Part shown: positions 1-9,582 of the stretch, piece by piece
Numbering within the stretch: position 1 is the stretch's first letter
How the letters are laid out: each line of letters begins with the position of its first letter
From: Azospirillum baldaniorum
GTDB lineage: Bacteria; Pseudomonadota; Alphaproteobacteria; Azospirillales; Azospirillaceae
DNA: 64,000 bases
Reading direction: 5' to 3'
NCBI RefSeq assembly: GCF_003119195.2
Contig: NZ_CP022254.1
Location: 417,501-481,500 of the forward strand
Made by a program: the position numbers and the translations under genes
The notes under the pieces: generated by a model
Seen by the model: the letters and a program-made list of their open reading frames with translations, nothing else
Database searches by the model: none
Told to the model about the DNA's origin: nothing

Positions 1-569
1 GCTCGCGCGACATCCAGCGCGACCTCGACGGGTTCGAACTGGACGCCGCCGTCACCTATCTCGACAACGAGCCGTTGAGCAACGTGCGCACCGTCCCGCT
101 GTTCTCGGAGCGCTACTTCCTGCTGGCCCAGCGCCGCCAAGTCGGCGAAGGCACCACCAGCATCCGCTGGGCGGACGCGGCGACGCTGCCGCTGTGCCTG
201 CTCACCCCGGACATGCAGAACCGGCGCATCGCCGACACCGCCTTCCGCATGGCCGACCGGACGGTGGTCCCGCTGATGGAGACGAATTCCATCGTCACCA
301 TCTACACCATCGTGCGCAGCGGTCTGGCGGCCAGCGTGGTGCCCAGCCAGCTCCTCACTCTGGTCGCTCTCCACCCCGATCTGGTGGCCCTGCCTTTGAC
401 CGAACCGGACCTGACCTACGCCGTCGGACTCGTCTACGCCGACCGCGAACCGCCGGCCCCGCTCGCCAAGGCGCTGGCCGCCGTCGCCGCGGAACCGGGC
501 CTCGCCGAGCGCGTGCGCGCCTTGACCGACGAGGCGCTGGCCCCCTGGGACCTGCCAAAAGGGCTATGA
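1..569 (+). CDS. LysR-family regulator, C-terminal part (5' end outside window)
   Basis: The reading frame is open from base 3 to the TGA at 567-569, so the winged-helix DNA-binding half lies left of the window. What remains is the LysR substrate-binding domain, with the usual alternation of hydrophobic strands and a late segment (residues PSQLLTLVALHPDLVALPL in the visible part) typical of the second effector subdomain. It stands about 160 bases upstream of fdsG on the same strand. LysR proteins called FdsR control fds operons in other bacteria, so control of the formate dehydrogenase operon by formate is the likely role; that is inference from position. The effector cannot be read from the sequence. 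Confidence 0.8.
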   Translation, partial: SRDIQRDLDGFELDAAVTYLDNEPLSNVRTVPLFSERYFLLAQRRQVGEGTTSIRWADAATLPLCLLTPDMQNRRIADTAFRMADRTVVPLMETNSIVTIYTIVRSGLAASVVPSQLLTLVALHPDLVALPLTEPDLTYAVGLVYADREPPAPLAKALAAVAAEPGLAERVRALTDEALAPWDLPKGL

Positions 570-725
570 TCTCAACGACATAACCGCGCCGCTCGTGTGG
601 TGATAGCCAAACCCTATCACCGCATCAGAAAATCAAATTTGCGCGCCTCCCCCAATGTCCGTAACGCTGACGGACAAGACACCAACGAAGCGCCGCCGAT
701 CCAGGTGGGCGCGGGGGAGGAGACC

Positions 726-1214
726 ATGAACGCCCGATCTCCATGGAGCGAAGACCGCGCCACGGCGGTGATTGCCGCCAACCGTCACCTGCGCGGGGCC
801 CTGCTGCCGATGCTGCACGCTCTTCAGGAAGAGTTCGGCTGCATCGACGAGGAAGCCATCCCGCTGCTGGCGCGTGAGCTGAACCTGTCGCGCGCCGACG
901 TGCACGGGGTGGTGTCCTTCTACCACGAATTCCGCCGCAGCCGCCCGGGCCGCCACACCATCAAGGTCTGCCGGGCCGAGGCCTGCCAGTCGATGAACGC
1001 CGACGGGCTGATCGAGCACATCCGCCGCCGCCTGAAGGTGGACTTCCACGAGACCACGGCCGACGACGCCTTCTCGCTGGAGCCGGTCTTCTGCCTGGGC
1101 AACTGCGCCCTGGCCCCCGCCGTGATGGTGGACGAGACGCTGCACGGCCGGGTCAGCCCGGCCCGTTTCGACGCCATCACCGCCTCCACCCTGGCCACGG
1201 AGGCCGCGCGATGA
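726..1214 (+). CDS. fdsG: NAD-dependent formate dehydrogenase gamma subunit
   Basis: A 162-residue NuoE-like [2Fe-2S] protein. Cysteines at C82, C87, C123 and C127 match the C-x4-C...C-x3-C pattern of NuoE/FdsG. The protein passes electrons between the flavin subunit FdsB and the rest of the cytoplasmic, molybdenum-dependent formate dehydrogenase. The ATG at 726 follows a strong GGGGGAGGAG ribosome site; the frame is open upstream to 597 but without a comparable site. The stop overlaps the fdsB start (ATGA), which indicates translational coupling. It is the first gene of the fdsG-B-A-fdhD-fdsD operon. Confidence 0.93.
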   Translation: MNARSPWSEDRATAVIAANRHLRGALLPMLHALQEEFGCIDEEAIPLLARELNLSRADVHGVVSFYHEFRRSRPGRHTIKVCRAEACQSMNADGLIEHIRRRLKVDFHETTADDAFSLEPVFCLGNCALAPAVMVDETLHGRVSPARFDAITASTLATEAAR

Positions 1215-2776
1215 GCGAGCCCCTGCACACCATCTACGTGCCGCGCGACGCCGCCGCCCTGTCGGTGGGCGCCGACGAGACCGCCGCCGCCATCCGCGCC
1301 GAGGCCACAAAGCGCGGCATTCCGCTCCGCATCGTCCGCAACGGCTCCCGCGGCATGCTGTGGCTGGAGACTCTGGTCGAGGTGGAGACTCCCGAGGGCC
1401 GCGTCGCCTACGGCCCGGTGATGGCCGAGGATGTGGCCGGCCTGTTCGACGCCGGCTTCCTCGAAGGCGCCGATCACGCGCTGGCCCATGGCCTGACCGA
1501 GAAGATCCCCTACTTCGCCAAGCAGGAGCGGCTGACCTTCGCCCGCTGCGGCATCATCGACCCGCTGTCGGTCGAGGATTACCGGCTGCACGGCGGCTTC
1601 CGCGGGCTGGAGCGGGCGCTCGCCATGACCCCGGCGGAAATCGTCACCGAGGTCACCGAGTCCGGCCTGCGCGGCCGCGGCGGCGCCGGCTTCCCGACCG
1701 GCATCAAGTGGAACACGGTGCTGAACGCCAAGGCGGACCAGAAGTACATCTGCTGCAACGCCGACGAGGGCGACAGCGGCACCTTCGCCGACCGCATGAT
1801 CATGGAGGGCGACCCCTTCTGCCTGATCGAGGGCATGACCATCGCCGCCATCGCGGTGGGCGCCACCGAGGGCTACATCTACATCCGCTCCGAGTACCCG
1901 CACGCCGTCGCGACCATGCGCGAAGCGATCCGGCTGGCCTATGACGAGAAGTGGCTGGGCGACGAGATCCACGGCACCGGCCACCGCTTCCACCTCGACG
2001 TCCGCGTCGGGGCCGGCGCCTACATCTGCGGCGAGGAGACCTCCATGCTGGAAAGCCTGGAGGGCAAGCGCGGCACCGTCCGGGCCAAGCCGCCGCTGCC
2101 GGCGCTGGAAGGTCTGTTCGGCAAGCCGACCATCGTCAACAACGTGCTGTCGCTGACCTCGGTCCCGATCATCCTGGACAAGGGCGCCAACCACTACCGC
2201 GACTTCGGCGTCGGCCGGTCGCGCGGCACGCTGGCCTTCCAGCTCGCCGGCAACATCAAGCACGGCGGCATCGTCGAGAAGGCCTTCGGCGTCACCCTGC
2301 ACGAGCTGCTGTACGAGTTCGGCGGCGGCACCATCACCGGGCGCCCGATCCGCGCGGTGCAGGCCGGCGGACCGCTCGGCGCCTACCTGCCGCCCTCGCT
2401 GTTCGAGCTGCCGAAGGATTACGAGGCCTTCGCGGCGGTCGAGGCGATGGTCGGTCACGGCGGCATCGTCGTCTTCGACGACAGCGTGGACATGGCCAGG
2501 CAGGCCCGTTTCGCCATGGAGTTCTGCGCCGCCGAATCCTGCGGCAAGTGTACCCCCTGCCGCATCGGCGCGGTGCGCGGCGTTGAGGTGATGGACAACA
2601 TCATCGCCGGCGAGAAGGTGCAGGCGAACATCACGCTGCTCAACGACCTGTGCGAGGTCATGACCGACGGCTCGCTCTGCGCCATGGGCGGCATGACGCC
2701 GATCCCGGTGCGCAGCGCCCTGAAGCACTTCCCCGAGGATTTCACCCGCAGCCCCGCGGCTGTCGCGGCCGAGTGA
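1211..2776 (+). CDS. fdsB: NAD-dependent formate dehydrogenase beta subunit (flavoprotein, NADH site)
   Basis: A 521-residue NuoF-like subunit that carries FMN and reduces NAD+ with electrons from formate. Domains in order: an N-terminal thioredoxin-like domain (about residues 1-110), the FMN/NAD-binding core with the glycine-rich GRGGAGFPTG motif, an SLBB segment, and a C-terminal [4Fe-4S] domain with C444, C447, C450 and C490. Length fits the family, which is a fusion of NuoE-like thioredoxin and NuoF-like regions. It overlaps fdsG by four bases and is followed after 19 bases by fdsA. Confidence 0.95.
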   Translation: MSEPLHTIYVPRDAAALSVGADETAAAIRAEATKRGIPLRIVRNGSRGMLWLETLVEVETPEGRVAYGPVMAEDVAGLFDAGFLEGADHALAHGLTEKIPYFAKQERLTFARCGIIDPLSVEDYRLHGGFRGLERALAMTPAEIVTEVTESGLRGRGGAGFPTGIKWNTVLNAKADQKYICCNADEGDSGTFADRMIMEGDPFCLIEGMTIAAIAVGATEGYIYIRSEYPHAVATMREAIRLAYDEKWLGDEIHGTGHRFHLDVRVGAGAYICGEETSMLESLEGKRGTVRAKPPLPALEGLFGKPTIVNNVLSLTSVPIILDKGANHYRDFGVGRSRGTLAFQLAGNIKHGGIVEKAFGVTLHELLYEFGGGTITGRPIRAVQAGGPLGAYLPPSLFELPKDYEAFAAVEAMVGHGGIVVFDDSVDMARQARFAMEFCAAESCGKCTPCRIGAVRGVEVMDNIIAGEKVQANITLLNDLCEVMTDGSLCAMGGMTPIPVRSALKHFPEDFTRSPAAVAAE

Positions 2777-2795
2777 GCGGAAAGGACCAGACCCC

Positions 2796-5612
2796 ATGTC
2801 CATCCAAGAGATCGATTACGGCACCCCGGCCCGCGAGTCCGCCACCATGGTGACGCTGGACATCGACGGCCGCACGGTGACCGTGCCGGAAGGCACCTCG
2901 GTGATGCGCGCGGCGATGGAAGCCGGCATCACCGTGCCGAAGCTGTGCGCCACCGACATGCTGGACGCCTATGGCTCCTGCCGCCTGTGCATGGTGGAGA
3001 TCGAGGGGCGGCGCGGCACGCCGGCCTCCTGCACCACGCCGGTCGCCCCGGGCATGAAGGTGCACACCCAGAACGAGCGTCTGGGCCGGCTGCGCCGCGG
3101 CGTGATGGAGCTGTACATCTCCGACCACCCGCTGGACTGCCTGACCTGCCCGACCAACGGGAATTGCGAGCTTCAGGACATGGCCGGCGCGGTCGGCCTG
3201 CGCAACGTCCGCTACGGCTACGAGGGTGAGAACCACCGCGCCGCCGTGAAGGACGAGAGCAACCCCTACTTCACCTTCGACCCGTCCAAGTGCATCGTCT
3301 GCTCGCGCTGCGTGCGGGCCTGCGGCGAGGTCCAAGGCACCTTCGCCCTGACCATCGACGGGCGCGGCTTCGACAGCAAGGTGTCGCCGGGCGCCCTCGA
3401 ACAGTTCATGGACAGCGAGTGCGTGTCCTGCGGCGCCTGCGTCCAGGCCTGCCCGACCGCCACCCTGACCGAGAAGTCGCTGATCGAGCTGGGCCAGCCG
3501 GAGCACAGCGTCATCACCACCTGCGCCTATTGCGGCGTCGGCTGCTCCTTCAAGGCGGAGATGAAGGGCACCACCGTGGTCCGCATGGTCCCCCACAAGG
3601 ACGGCGGCGCCAACGAGGGCCATTCCTGCGTCAAGGGCCGCTTCGCCTGGGGCTACGCCACCCACGCCGACCGCCAGACGCAGCCGATGGTCCGCGAGAG
3701 CATCGACGACCCGTGGCGCGTCGTGTCCTGGGAGGAGGCGATCACCTACGCCGCCACCCGCCTGCGCGCGGTCCAGCAGAAATACGGCCGCGGTTCCATC
3801 GGCGGCATCACCTCGTCCCGTTGCACGAACGAGGAGGTGTATGTCGTTCAGAAGATGATCCGCGCCGCCTTCGGCAACAACAACGTCGACACCTGCGCCC
3901 GCGTCTGCCACTCCCCGACCGGCTACGGCCTGAAGCAGACCTTCGGCACCTCCGCCGGCACGCAGGACTTCAAGAGCGTCGACAAGTCCGACGTGATCCT
4001 GGTCATCGGCGCCAACCCGACGGACGGCCACCCGGTCTTCGGCTCCCGCATGAAGAAGCGGCTGCGCCAGGGCGCCAAGCTGATCGTCATCGACCCGCGC
4101 CGCATCGACCTCGTGCGCAGCCCGCACGTCTCGGCCACGCACCACCTCCAGCTCCGCCCCGGCACCAACGTCGCCGCGATGAACGCGCTGGCCCACGTGA
4201 TCGTGACCGAGGAGCTGGTCGACCGCAATTTCGTGGCCGACCGGTGCGACCCGATGGAGTTCGCCCGTTGGGAGGCCTTCGTCCGCGACCCGCGCCACTC
4301 CCCGGAGAACACCGAGCAGTACACCGGCATCCCGGCGGCGGAGATGCGCGCGGCGGCCCGGCTCTACGCCACCGGCGGCAACGCGGCCATCTATTACGGC
4401 CTGGGCGTGACCGAGCACAGCCAGGGCTCGACCGCCGTGATGGGCATGGCGAACCTCGCCATGGCGACCGGCAACATCGGGCGTGACGGCGTCGGCGTGA
4501 ACCCGCTGCGCGGCCAGAACAACGTCCAGGGCTCCTGCGACATGGGCTCCTTCCCGCACGAGCTGACCGGCTACCGCCACGTCTCCGACGACGTGGTCCG
4601 CCAGCAGTTCGAGGAGGTGTGGAACGCAGCACTCGACCCCGAGCCGGGCCTGCGCATCCCCAACATGTTCGACTCCGCTGTGGACGGGACCTTCATGGGC
4701 CTGTTCGTCCAGGGCGAGGACATCGCCCAATCCGACCCGAACACCCAGCATGTGTTCGCCGCCCTGCGGGCCATGGAGATCGTCGTGGTGCAGGATCTGT
4801 TCCTGAACGAGACCGCGGCCTTCGCCCATGTCTTCCTGCCCGGCACCTCCTTCCTGGAGAAGGACGGCACCTTCACCAACGCCGAGCGCCGCATCAACCG
4901 CGTCCGCCCGGTGATGCCGTCCAAGACCGGCAAGCAGGAATGGGAGGTCGTCTGCGATCTGGCCACCGCCATGGGCTATCCCATGTTCTACCGCAGCGGC
5001 GCGCAGATCATGGACGAGATCGCCCGCCTGACCCCGACCTTCTCCGGCGTCAGCTTCGAGAAGCTGGACCGGGTGGGCAGCGTGCAATGGCCCTGCACCG
5101 ACGAGGACTCGGTCGGCACGCCGATCATGCACGCCGATGGCTTCGTCCGTGGCCAGGGCCGCTTCATGATCACCGAGTATGTGCCGACGGAGGAGCGCGC
5201 CTCGCGCTTCTACCCGCTGATCCTGACGACGGGGCGCATCCTCAGCCACTACAACGTCGGCGCCCAGACCCGGCGCACCGCCAACGTGGCGTGGCACCCG
5301 GAGGACATCCTGGAGGTCCACGCCCACGACGCCGAGGAGCGGGGCATCCGCGACGGCGATCTGGTGTCCATCGCCAGCCGCATCGGTGCCACCACGCTGC
5401 GGGCGCGCATCTCCGACCGGATGCCGCAGGGCGTGGTCTACACCACCTTCCACCACCCGGTGACGGGGGCCAACGTGGTCACCACCGAGAATTCGGACTG
5501 GGCCACCAACTGCCCCGAATACAAGGTGACCGCGGTGCAGGTGACGCTGAGCAACCACCCGTCCGACTGGCAGATCCGCCGCGGCGATCTGGTGGAAGTG
5601 GCGGCGGAGTAA
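2796..5612 (+). CDS. fdsA: NAD-dependent formate dehydrogenase alpha subunit (catalytic, Mo-bis-MGD)
   Basis: A 938-residue catalytic subunit that oxidises formate to CO2. Order: N-terminal [2Fe-2S] ferredoxin domain, the His-Cys cluster region (DHPLDCLTCPTNGNC), two ferredoxin-type [4Fe-4S] clusters, one more [4Fe-4S] motif (CAYCGVGC), and the large molybdopterin domain. The ARVCHSPTG motif places the likely Mo-ligating Cys at C371 followed by H372, as in characterised FdsA enzymes that use Cys, not selenocysteine. The C-terminal region is a molybdopterin dinucleotide-binding domain. The chosen ATG at 2796 has GGAAAGGA upstream. The gene lies between fdsB and the maturation gene fdhD. Confidence 0.95.
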   Translation: MSIQEIDYGTPARESATMVTLDIDGRTVTVPEGTSVMRAAMEAGITVPKLCATDMLDAYGSCRLCMVEIEGRRGTPASCTTPVAPGMKVHTQNERLGRLRRGVMELYISDHPLDCLTCPTNGNCELQDMAGAVGLRNVRYGYEGENHRAAVKDESNPYFTFDPSKCIVCSRCVRACGEVQGTFALTIDGRGFDSKVSPGALEQFMDSECVSCGACVQACPTATLTEKSLIELGQPEHSVITTCAYCGVGCSFKAEMKGTTVVRMVPHKDGGANEGHSCVKGRFAWGYATHADRQTQPMVRESIDDPWRVVSWEEAITYAATRLRAVQQKYGRGSIGGITSSRCTNEEVYVVQKMIRAAFGNNNVDTCARVCHSPTGYGLKQTFGTSAGTQDFKSVDKSDVILVIGANPTDGHPVFGSRMKKRLRQGAKLIVIDPRRIDLVRSPHVSATHHLQLRPGTNVAAMNALAHVIVTEELVDRNFVADRCDPMEFARWEAFVRDPRHSPENTEQYTGIPAAEMRAAARLYATGGNAAIYYGLGVTEHSQGSTAVMGMANLAMATGNIGRDGVGVNPLRGQNNVQGSCDMGSFPHELTGYRHVSDDVVRQQFEEVWNAALDPEPGLRIPNMFDSAVDGTFMGLFVQGEDIAQSDPNTQHVFAALRAMEIVVVQDLFLNETAAFAHVFLPGTSFLEKDGTFTNAERRINRVRPVMPSKTGKQEWEVVCDLATAMGYPMFYRSGAQIMDEIARLTPTFSGVSFEKLDRVGSVQWPCTDEDSVGTPIMHADGFVRGQGRFMITEYVPTEERASRFYPLILTTGRILSHYNVGAQTRRTANVAWHPEDILEVHAHDAEERGIRDGDLVSIASRIGATTLRARISDRMPQGVVYTTFHHPVTGANVVTTENSDWATNCPEYKVTAVQVTLSNHPSDWQIRRGDLVEVAAE

Positions 5613-5640
5613 AGCGGCAACGCGCAGCGGAGGACCAGCC

Positions 5641-6426
5641 ATGCTCACCCACGCCCATTCCCTGCCGGCCAGCGGCACCGGTTTTCCGGAAGCGGCCAAT
5701 CAGGCTGACGTGACGTGGCTGGTCGCCGAGGAGACTCCGGTGGCGTTCGAATACAACGGACGCTCCCACGCCGTGATGATGGCGACGCCCGCCGATCTGG
5801 AGGACTTCGCGCTGGGCTTCAGCCTGTGCGAGGAAATCGTCGGCAGCGCCGCCGACATCGACCGCATCGACGTCCGCCCGGTGGAGGACGGCATCGTCCT
5901 GTCCATCGAGGCCGACCCGTTGCGTCTTCTGCGCGGCTCGCTCCGCCGCCGTTCCATGGAAGGGCGGAGCGGCTGCGGCCTGTGCGGGATCGACAGCCTC
6001 GCCAACGCGGTGCGCGAGCCGCCGCGGGTGACGGCGGGCTTCACCCCGTCGGTGGAGGCGGTGGCCGCCGCCTTTGCCACCCTGCCCGACCACCAGCCGA
6101 TGAACCGCGCCAACAAGTCCCTGCACGCCGCGGCCTGGGCCGGGCCGGACGGGCGCATCGTGATGGCGCGGGAAGACGTCGGGCGGCACAACGCCCTCGA
6201 CAAGCTGGCCGGCGCGCTGGCCCGTGCGGGAACCGACCCATCCGGCGGCTTCGCGGTGATGAGCAGCCGCTGCAGCTTCGAGCTGGTCCAGAAGGCCGCA
6301 ACCATCGGCATCCCCATGCTCGCCACCATTTCCGCCCCCACGGCGCTGGCGCTGAAGCTCGCCCGCGCCGCCGGCATGACGCTGGCCGCGCGCGCGCGCG
6401 GCAACGGCGTCATGCTGTTCCGATAA
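5641..6426 (+). CDS. fdhD: FdhD formate dehydrogenase maturation sulfurtransferase
   Basis: A 261-residue FdhD-family protein, which carries sulfur from a cysteine desulfurase to the molybdenum cofactor and so activates formate dehydrogenase. The required C-x2-C pair is C112 and C115 in a GCGLCG context. It also holds the conserved REDVGRHNALDKL segment. The gene begins 28 bases after fdsA, with a GGAGGACC site before the ATG, and lies within the fds operon at the position called fdsC in other species. Confidence 0.94.
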   Translation: MLTHAHSLPASGTGFPEAANQADVTWLVAEETPVAFEYNGRSHAVMMATPADLEDFALGFSLCEEIVGSAADIDRIDVRPVEDGIVLSIEADPLRLLRGSLRRRSMEGRSGCGLCGIDSLANAVREPPRVTAGFTPSVEAVAAAFATLPDHQPMNRANKSLHAAAWAGPDGRIVMAREDVGRHNALDKLAGALARAGTDPSGGFAVMSSRCSFELVQKAATIGIPMLATISAPTALALKLARAAGMTLAARARGNGVMLFR

Positions 6427-6449
6427 AACGCTATTCCGGGAGCCGACCC

Positions 6450-6680
6450 ATGGACACCACACGCGAACTCGTCCGCATGGCGAACCAGATCGCCAGCTAC
6501 TTCCAGTCCTACCCACAGGACGAGGCGGTGACCGAGACCGCCGGCCACATCCGCGCCTTCTGGGAACCCCGCATGCGCCAGCGCCTGCTTGAGCACAGCA
6601 GCGCCGGCGGCGAGGGGCTGCACGAGATCGTCACCCAGGCGGTCGAGCGGCTGAAGGGGCCGGCGGCGGGGAACGCATAG
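6450..6680 (+). CDS. fdsD: formate dehydrogenase delta subunit
   Basis: A 76-residue helical protein with the LVRMANQIASYF start and AGHIRAFWEPRMR core of the FdsD family. FdsD is a small subunit or assembly factor for soluble formate dehydrogenases and helps keep the molybdenum cofactor bound. The ATG at 6450 is preceded by CGGGAG. It is the last gene of the operon, 23 bases after fdhD, and is followed by the palindrome cluster at 6702-6879. Confidence 0.9.
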   Translation: MDTTRELVRMANQIASYFQSYPQDEAVTETAGHIRAFWEPRMRQRLLEHSSAGGEGLHEIVTQAVERLKGPAAGNA

Positions 6681-6701
6681 GAACACGTTGCCCCACCCCG
6701 G

Positions 6702-6763
6702 CCCTCCCCCGCTGACGCAGGGGAGGGAGAAATTGTCCCCTCCCCTGCGTCAGCGGGGGAGGG
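6702..6763. repeat. long perfect inverted repeat after the fds operon
   Basis: Two 26-base arms (6702-6727 and 6738-6763) are perfect reverse complements around a 10-base loop. Each arm is itself partly palindromic (CCCTCCCC at one end, GGGGAGGG at the other). It sits between the convergent fdsD and marR genes. It could act as a two-way terminator or be a dispersed intergenic repeat. No T-run follows directly. Confidence 0.7.
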
Positions 6764-6765
6764 TT

Positions 6766-6879
6766 AAAGCGGATTGCAATCCGCTTTGGACCGCGCCGGC
6801 GGTCCCGGTCGCACATGCAACCGGAGCCCGCCGGCGAATGAGGCGATATGAGTCTAAAGCGAACGGAAGTTCGCTTTAG
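6766..6879. repeat. two further palindromes sharing an AAAGCG core
   Basis: 6766-6787 is a perfect 22-base palindrome beginning AAAGCGGATTG. 6854-6879 has 11-base arms (CTAAAGCGAAC and its complement) around GGAA. Both carry AAAGCG in their arms, which suggests related repeat units. No gene is seen in this gap. Confidence 0.6.
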
Positions 6880-6903
6880 GGAGGGGGCTCGTGCCTGTCC
6901 TCC

Positions 6904-7341
6904 CTACGCCCGCTGACTCAGCAACCCCTTGAGCACGCGCGACAGCAGATCCGCCAGTTGGAACTGCTCCGGCCCCGGCAGGGCCGCGATGACCGCGGCG
7001 AAATCCTTCAACGGGTCGTATTCAAGAAGGGCCAGCGCCTTCTCCGTGGGATGAAGCTGCACGACGCGGCGGTCCTCCGGCACCGGGACGCGCGTCAGCA
7101 GTTCCTTCGTCACCAGAACTTCGACCATCTGGGACGCCGCGCCGCGGGTCGTCGCGTGAAAGTCGGCGAAGGCGGACACCGTCCGCTGGCTGTCGTTGGC
7201 GCGCGCGAAGTAACGCAACGCCGTCCACTGCGACGGTTTCAAGCCCTGCGTATAGCCCATGCTGTCGGCGATGTGGCCGATGTGCATCATGACCTCGGCA
7301 ATCGCTTGCGCCGAAGCCAGGGACGGCGGGCTTTTCGACAT
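6904..7341 (-). CDS. MarR-family transcriptional regulator
   Basis: A 145-residue winged-helix protein. The segment [12 protein letters not shown] begins the MarR DNA-binding region, followed by the recognition helix around [21 protein letters not shown] and the wing [17 protein letters not shown]. Flanking helices at both ends would form the dimer interface. It is convergent with fdsD and divergent from rimO. Neither its ligand nor its target is evident; a palindrome-bearing gap lies downstream and a 345-base gap upstream, where it may autoregulate. Confidence 0.88.
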   Translation of the reverse strand: MSKSPPSLASAQAIAEVMMHIGHIADSMGYTQGLKPSQWTALRYFARANDSQRTVSAFADFHATTRGAASQMVEVLVTKELLTRVPVPEDRRVVQLHPTEKALALLEYDPLKDFAAVIAALPGPEQFQLADLLSRVLKGLLSQRA

Positions 7342-7686
7342 GGCAGCGGGGTCTCGACAGTTGACAGAATAAACAAGCGCGGCGCAGCAAATGCCGGCAG
7401 CGAGTCTGTACGTTTCAGAGACTATACGAACACCAAACTAACATACCCCAGTAGGCAAGTCCATGACTCCCCACCCCCGACGACGAGCCGCACACTACGG
7501 TATCGGGAGGGTAAACGAAACATTGACCTCAAACCTCATTCAGCACAAGGTGTCGCACCCCCCTGTGGCGCCGTGCGGATTGCCGGACCGGTGCGGAGAC
7601 AACGCAGGGCACCTACCACCTCGTGTCGGGGCTGCGCCGCGCGTTTTGTCTGGCGTTGCGCCGCGACTCGCCTATATATGCGCGCC
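7342..7686. other. intergenic gap between marR and rimO
   Basis: 345 bases with no supported gene. It is more AT-rich near 7370-7450, where the marR promoter should lie. The sequence TATATA at 7673-7678 stands just before the rimO start, which would fit a promoter for a leaderless or very short-leader mRNA; this is weak inference. No strong hairpin is seen. Confidence 0.4.
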
Positions 7687-9051
7687 ATGACCAGCACGCC
7701 CCCGTCCATTCCCGGTTTCAAGACCAACCCGGCTTCCTCCCCCAAGGTGGGGATCGTCAGCCTGGGCTGCCCCAAGGCGCTCGTCGACTCCGAGCGCATC
7801 CTCACGCGCCTGCGCGCCGAAGGCTACGAGATCTCGCCGTCCTACGACGGCGCGGACGTCGTGCTGGTCAACACCTGCGGCTTCCTCGATTCCGCCAAGA
7901 AGGAATCGCTGGAAGCCATCGGCGAGGCGATCAAGGAAAACGGTCGGGTCATCGTGACCGGCTGCATGGGCGTGGAATCGGACATGATCCGGCAGGTCCA
8001 TCCGGACGTGCTGGCCGTCACCGGCCCCCACCAGTACGAGCAGGTGGTCAACGCCGTGCACGACGCCGTGCCGCCGGTCCACGACCCCTTCACCGATCTG
8101 GTGCCGCCGGAAGGGCTCCGGCTGACTCCGCGCCATTACGCCTATCTGAAGATTTCCGAGGGCTGCAACAACCGCTGCAGCTTCTGCATCATCCCGTCCC
8201 TGCGCGGCGATCTGGTCAGCCGTCCGGTCGCTTCGGTCCTGCGCGAGGCGGAGAAGCTGGCGACCGCCGGCGTCAAGGAACTGCTGGTCATCTCCCAGGA
8301 CACCAGCGCCTACGGCGTCGACCGCAAATACGCGGAAGAGGACTGGTACGGGCGCAAGGTGAAGGCCCGCTTCATCGACCTCTGCCGCGAGTTGGCGAAC
8401 TTCGACGTCTGGGTGCGCCTGCACTACGTCTACCCCTACCCGCATGTGGACGAGGTGATCCCGCTGATGGCGGAGGGCCGCATCCTCCCCTATCTGGACA
8501 TCCCGTTCCAGCACGCCTCGCCCACCGTCCTGAAGGCCATGCGCCGCCCGGCGGCCCAGGAGAAGCAGCTCGACCGCATCCGGAAGTGGCGGCAGGAATG
8601 CCCGCATCTGGTTCTGCGCTCCACCTTCATCACCGGCTTCCCCGGCGAGACGGAGGAGGACTTCCAGTTCATGCTGGACTGGCTGAAGGAAGCGCAGCTC
8701 GACCGCGTCGGTTGCTTCAAGTACGAGCCGGTCGAGGGCGCCACCGCCAACGACCTGCCCGGCGCCGTTCCGGAAGAGATCAAGCAGGAGCGCTGGGAGC
8801 GCTTCATGGAGACCCAGAAGGCGATCAGCGCCGAGCGGCTCCAGCAGAAGGTCGGCTTCACGCTGGGCGTCCTCATCGACGAGGTCGACGAGGAGGGCGC
8901 CATCGGCCGCTCCTACGCCGACGCGCCGGAGATCGACGGCAACGTCTTCCTGAACGGCGAGACGAACGTCAAGCCGGGCGACATCGTGGACGTGACCATC
9001 GAGCACGCCGACGAATACGACCTCTGGGGCTCCGTCGAGCGCGCCGAGTAA
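7687..9051 (+). CDS. rimO: ribosomal protein S12 (Asp89) methylthiotransferase RimO
   Basis: A radical-SAM methylthiotransferase that adds a methylthio group to an aspartate of ribosomal protein S12. The N-terminal UPF0004 domain has its three cysteines in VSLGCPK, NTCGF and TGCMG. The radical-SAM motif CNNRCSFC gives C160, C164 and C167. A C-terminal TRAM domain ends the protein. The ATG at 7687 (MTSTPPS) is chosen; an in-frame ATG lies at 7678, and neither has a clear ribosome site. The frame is open much further upstream, but that part lacks homology signals. The [11 protein letters not shown] start separates RimO from the related MiaB. Confidence 0.93.
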   Translation: MTSTPPSIPGFKTNPASSPKVGIVSLGCPKALVDSERILTRLRAEGYEISPSYDGADVVLVNTCGFLDSAKKESLEAIGEAIKENGRVIVTGCMGVESDMIRQVHPDVLAVTGPHQYEQVVNAVHDAVPPVHDPFTDLVPPEGLRLTPRHYAYLKISEGCNNRCSFCIIPSLRGDLVSRPVASVLREAEKLATAGVKELLVISQDTSAYGVDRKYAEEDWYGRKVKARFIDLCRELANFDVWVRLHYVYPYPHVDEVIPLMAEGRILPYLDIPFQHASPTVLKAMRRPAAQEKQLDRIRKWRQECPHLVLRSTFITGFPGETEEDFQFMLDWLKEAQLDRVGCFKYEPVEGATANDLPGAVPEEIKQERWERFMETQKAISAERLQQKVGFTLGVLIDEVDEEGAIGRSYADAPEIDGNVFLNGETNVKPGDIVDVTIEHADEYDLWGSVERAE

Positions 9052-9069
9052 GGCGCTTCGCCCAAAAAA

Positions 9070-9107
9070 CAAAAGGGCCGGGACGGCAACGCCTCCTGGC
9101 CCTTTTG
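9070..9107. terminator. bidirectional terminator between rimO and csaA
   Basis: Ten-base perfect stem CAAAAGGGCC (9070-9079) with GGCCCTTTTG (9098-9107). A T-run lies within the right arm and an A-run precedes the left arm, so it can serve both convergent genes. Confidence 0.8.
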
Positions 9108-9119
9108 CTGTTTGCAGCC

Positions 9120-9455
9120 TCAGTACAGCCGGCCGCCGTTTGGCACGCCCTGCCCCGGCCCGACCAGCACCACTTCGCCGTCCGCGTCGGGCAGGCCCAG
9201 GCACAGGACCTCGCTGGTGAAGGGGCCGATGCGCTTGGGCGGGAAATTCACCACCCCCAGCACCTGCCGGCCCACCAACTCGTCGAGCGTGTAGTGGCGG
9301 GTGATCTGGGCGGAACTGCGCCGGGTGCCGATCTCCGGCCCAAAATCGATGGTCAGCTTGTAGGCCGGCTTGCGTGCCTCCGGGAAGGGCTCCGCCGCGG
9401 TGATGGTGCCGACGCGGATGTCCACCTTCAGGAAATCGTCGTAACTGATGGTCAC
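9120..9455 (-). CDS. csaA: CsaA-like tRNA-binding domain protein
   Basis: A 111-residue protein that is a single EMAP/CsaA-type tRNA-binding OB fold. The start KVDIRVGTI and the segment YKLTIDFG are family hallmarks, as are [17 protein letters not shown] and the C-terminal GxGVPNGG. CsaA proteins bind tRNA and have been reported to have chaperone or secretion-related activity. It is convergent with rimO and lies downstream of the phasin terminator, so it is probably transcribed alone. Confidence 0.88.
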   Translation of the reverse strand: MTISYDDFLKVDIRVGTITAAEPFPEARKPAYKLTIDFGPEIGTRRSSAQITRHYTLDELVGRQVLGVVNFPPKRIGPFTSEVLCLGLPDADGEVVLVGPGQGVPNGGRLY

Positions 9456-9525
9456 GGGTCTCGTCCCTGCCCTGTTGCGGTCTTGCGGGCAAGGCTAGCA
9501 CCGGCGGCGCCGAAGCTGAAACGCG

Positions 9526-9553
9526 AAAGGGCCGCCCCGGTGGGCGGCCCTTT
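9526..9553. terminator. terminator downstream of the phasin gene
   Basis: A perfect 12-base stem, AAAGGGCCGCCC (9526-9537) with its complement at 9542-9553, around a CGGT loop. It lies 29 bases beyond the phasin stop codon. Confidence 0.8.
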
Positions 9554-9582
9554 GCGGCACGTCTCCCCGATGGGAGAGGAGC

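Noticed and set aside
920..5699. Very long minus-strand open frames opposite fdsG, fdsB and fdsA
   Set aside because: They are antisense shadows created by high third-position GC. Their translations are His/Gly/Asp-rich low-complexity and no ribosome sites were found, while the plus-strand genes are certain.
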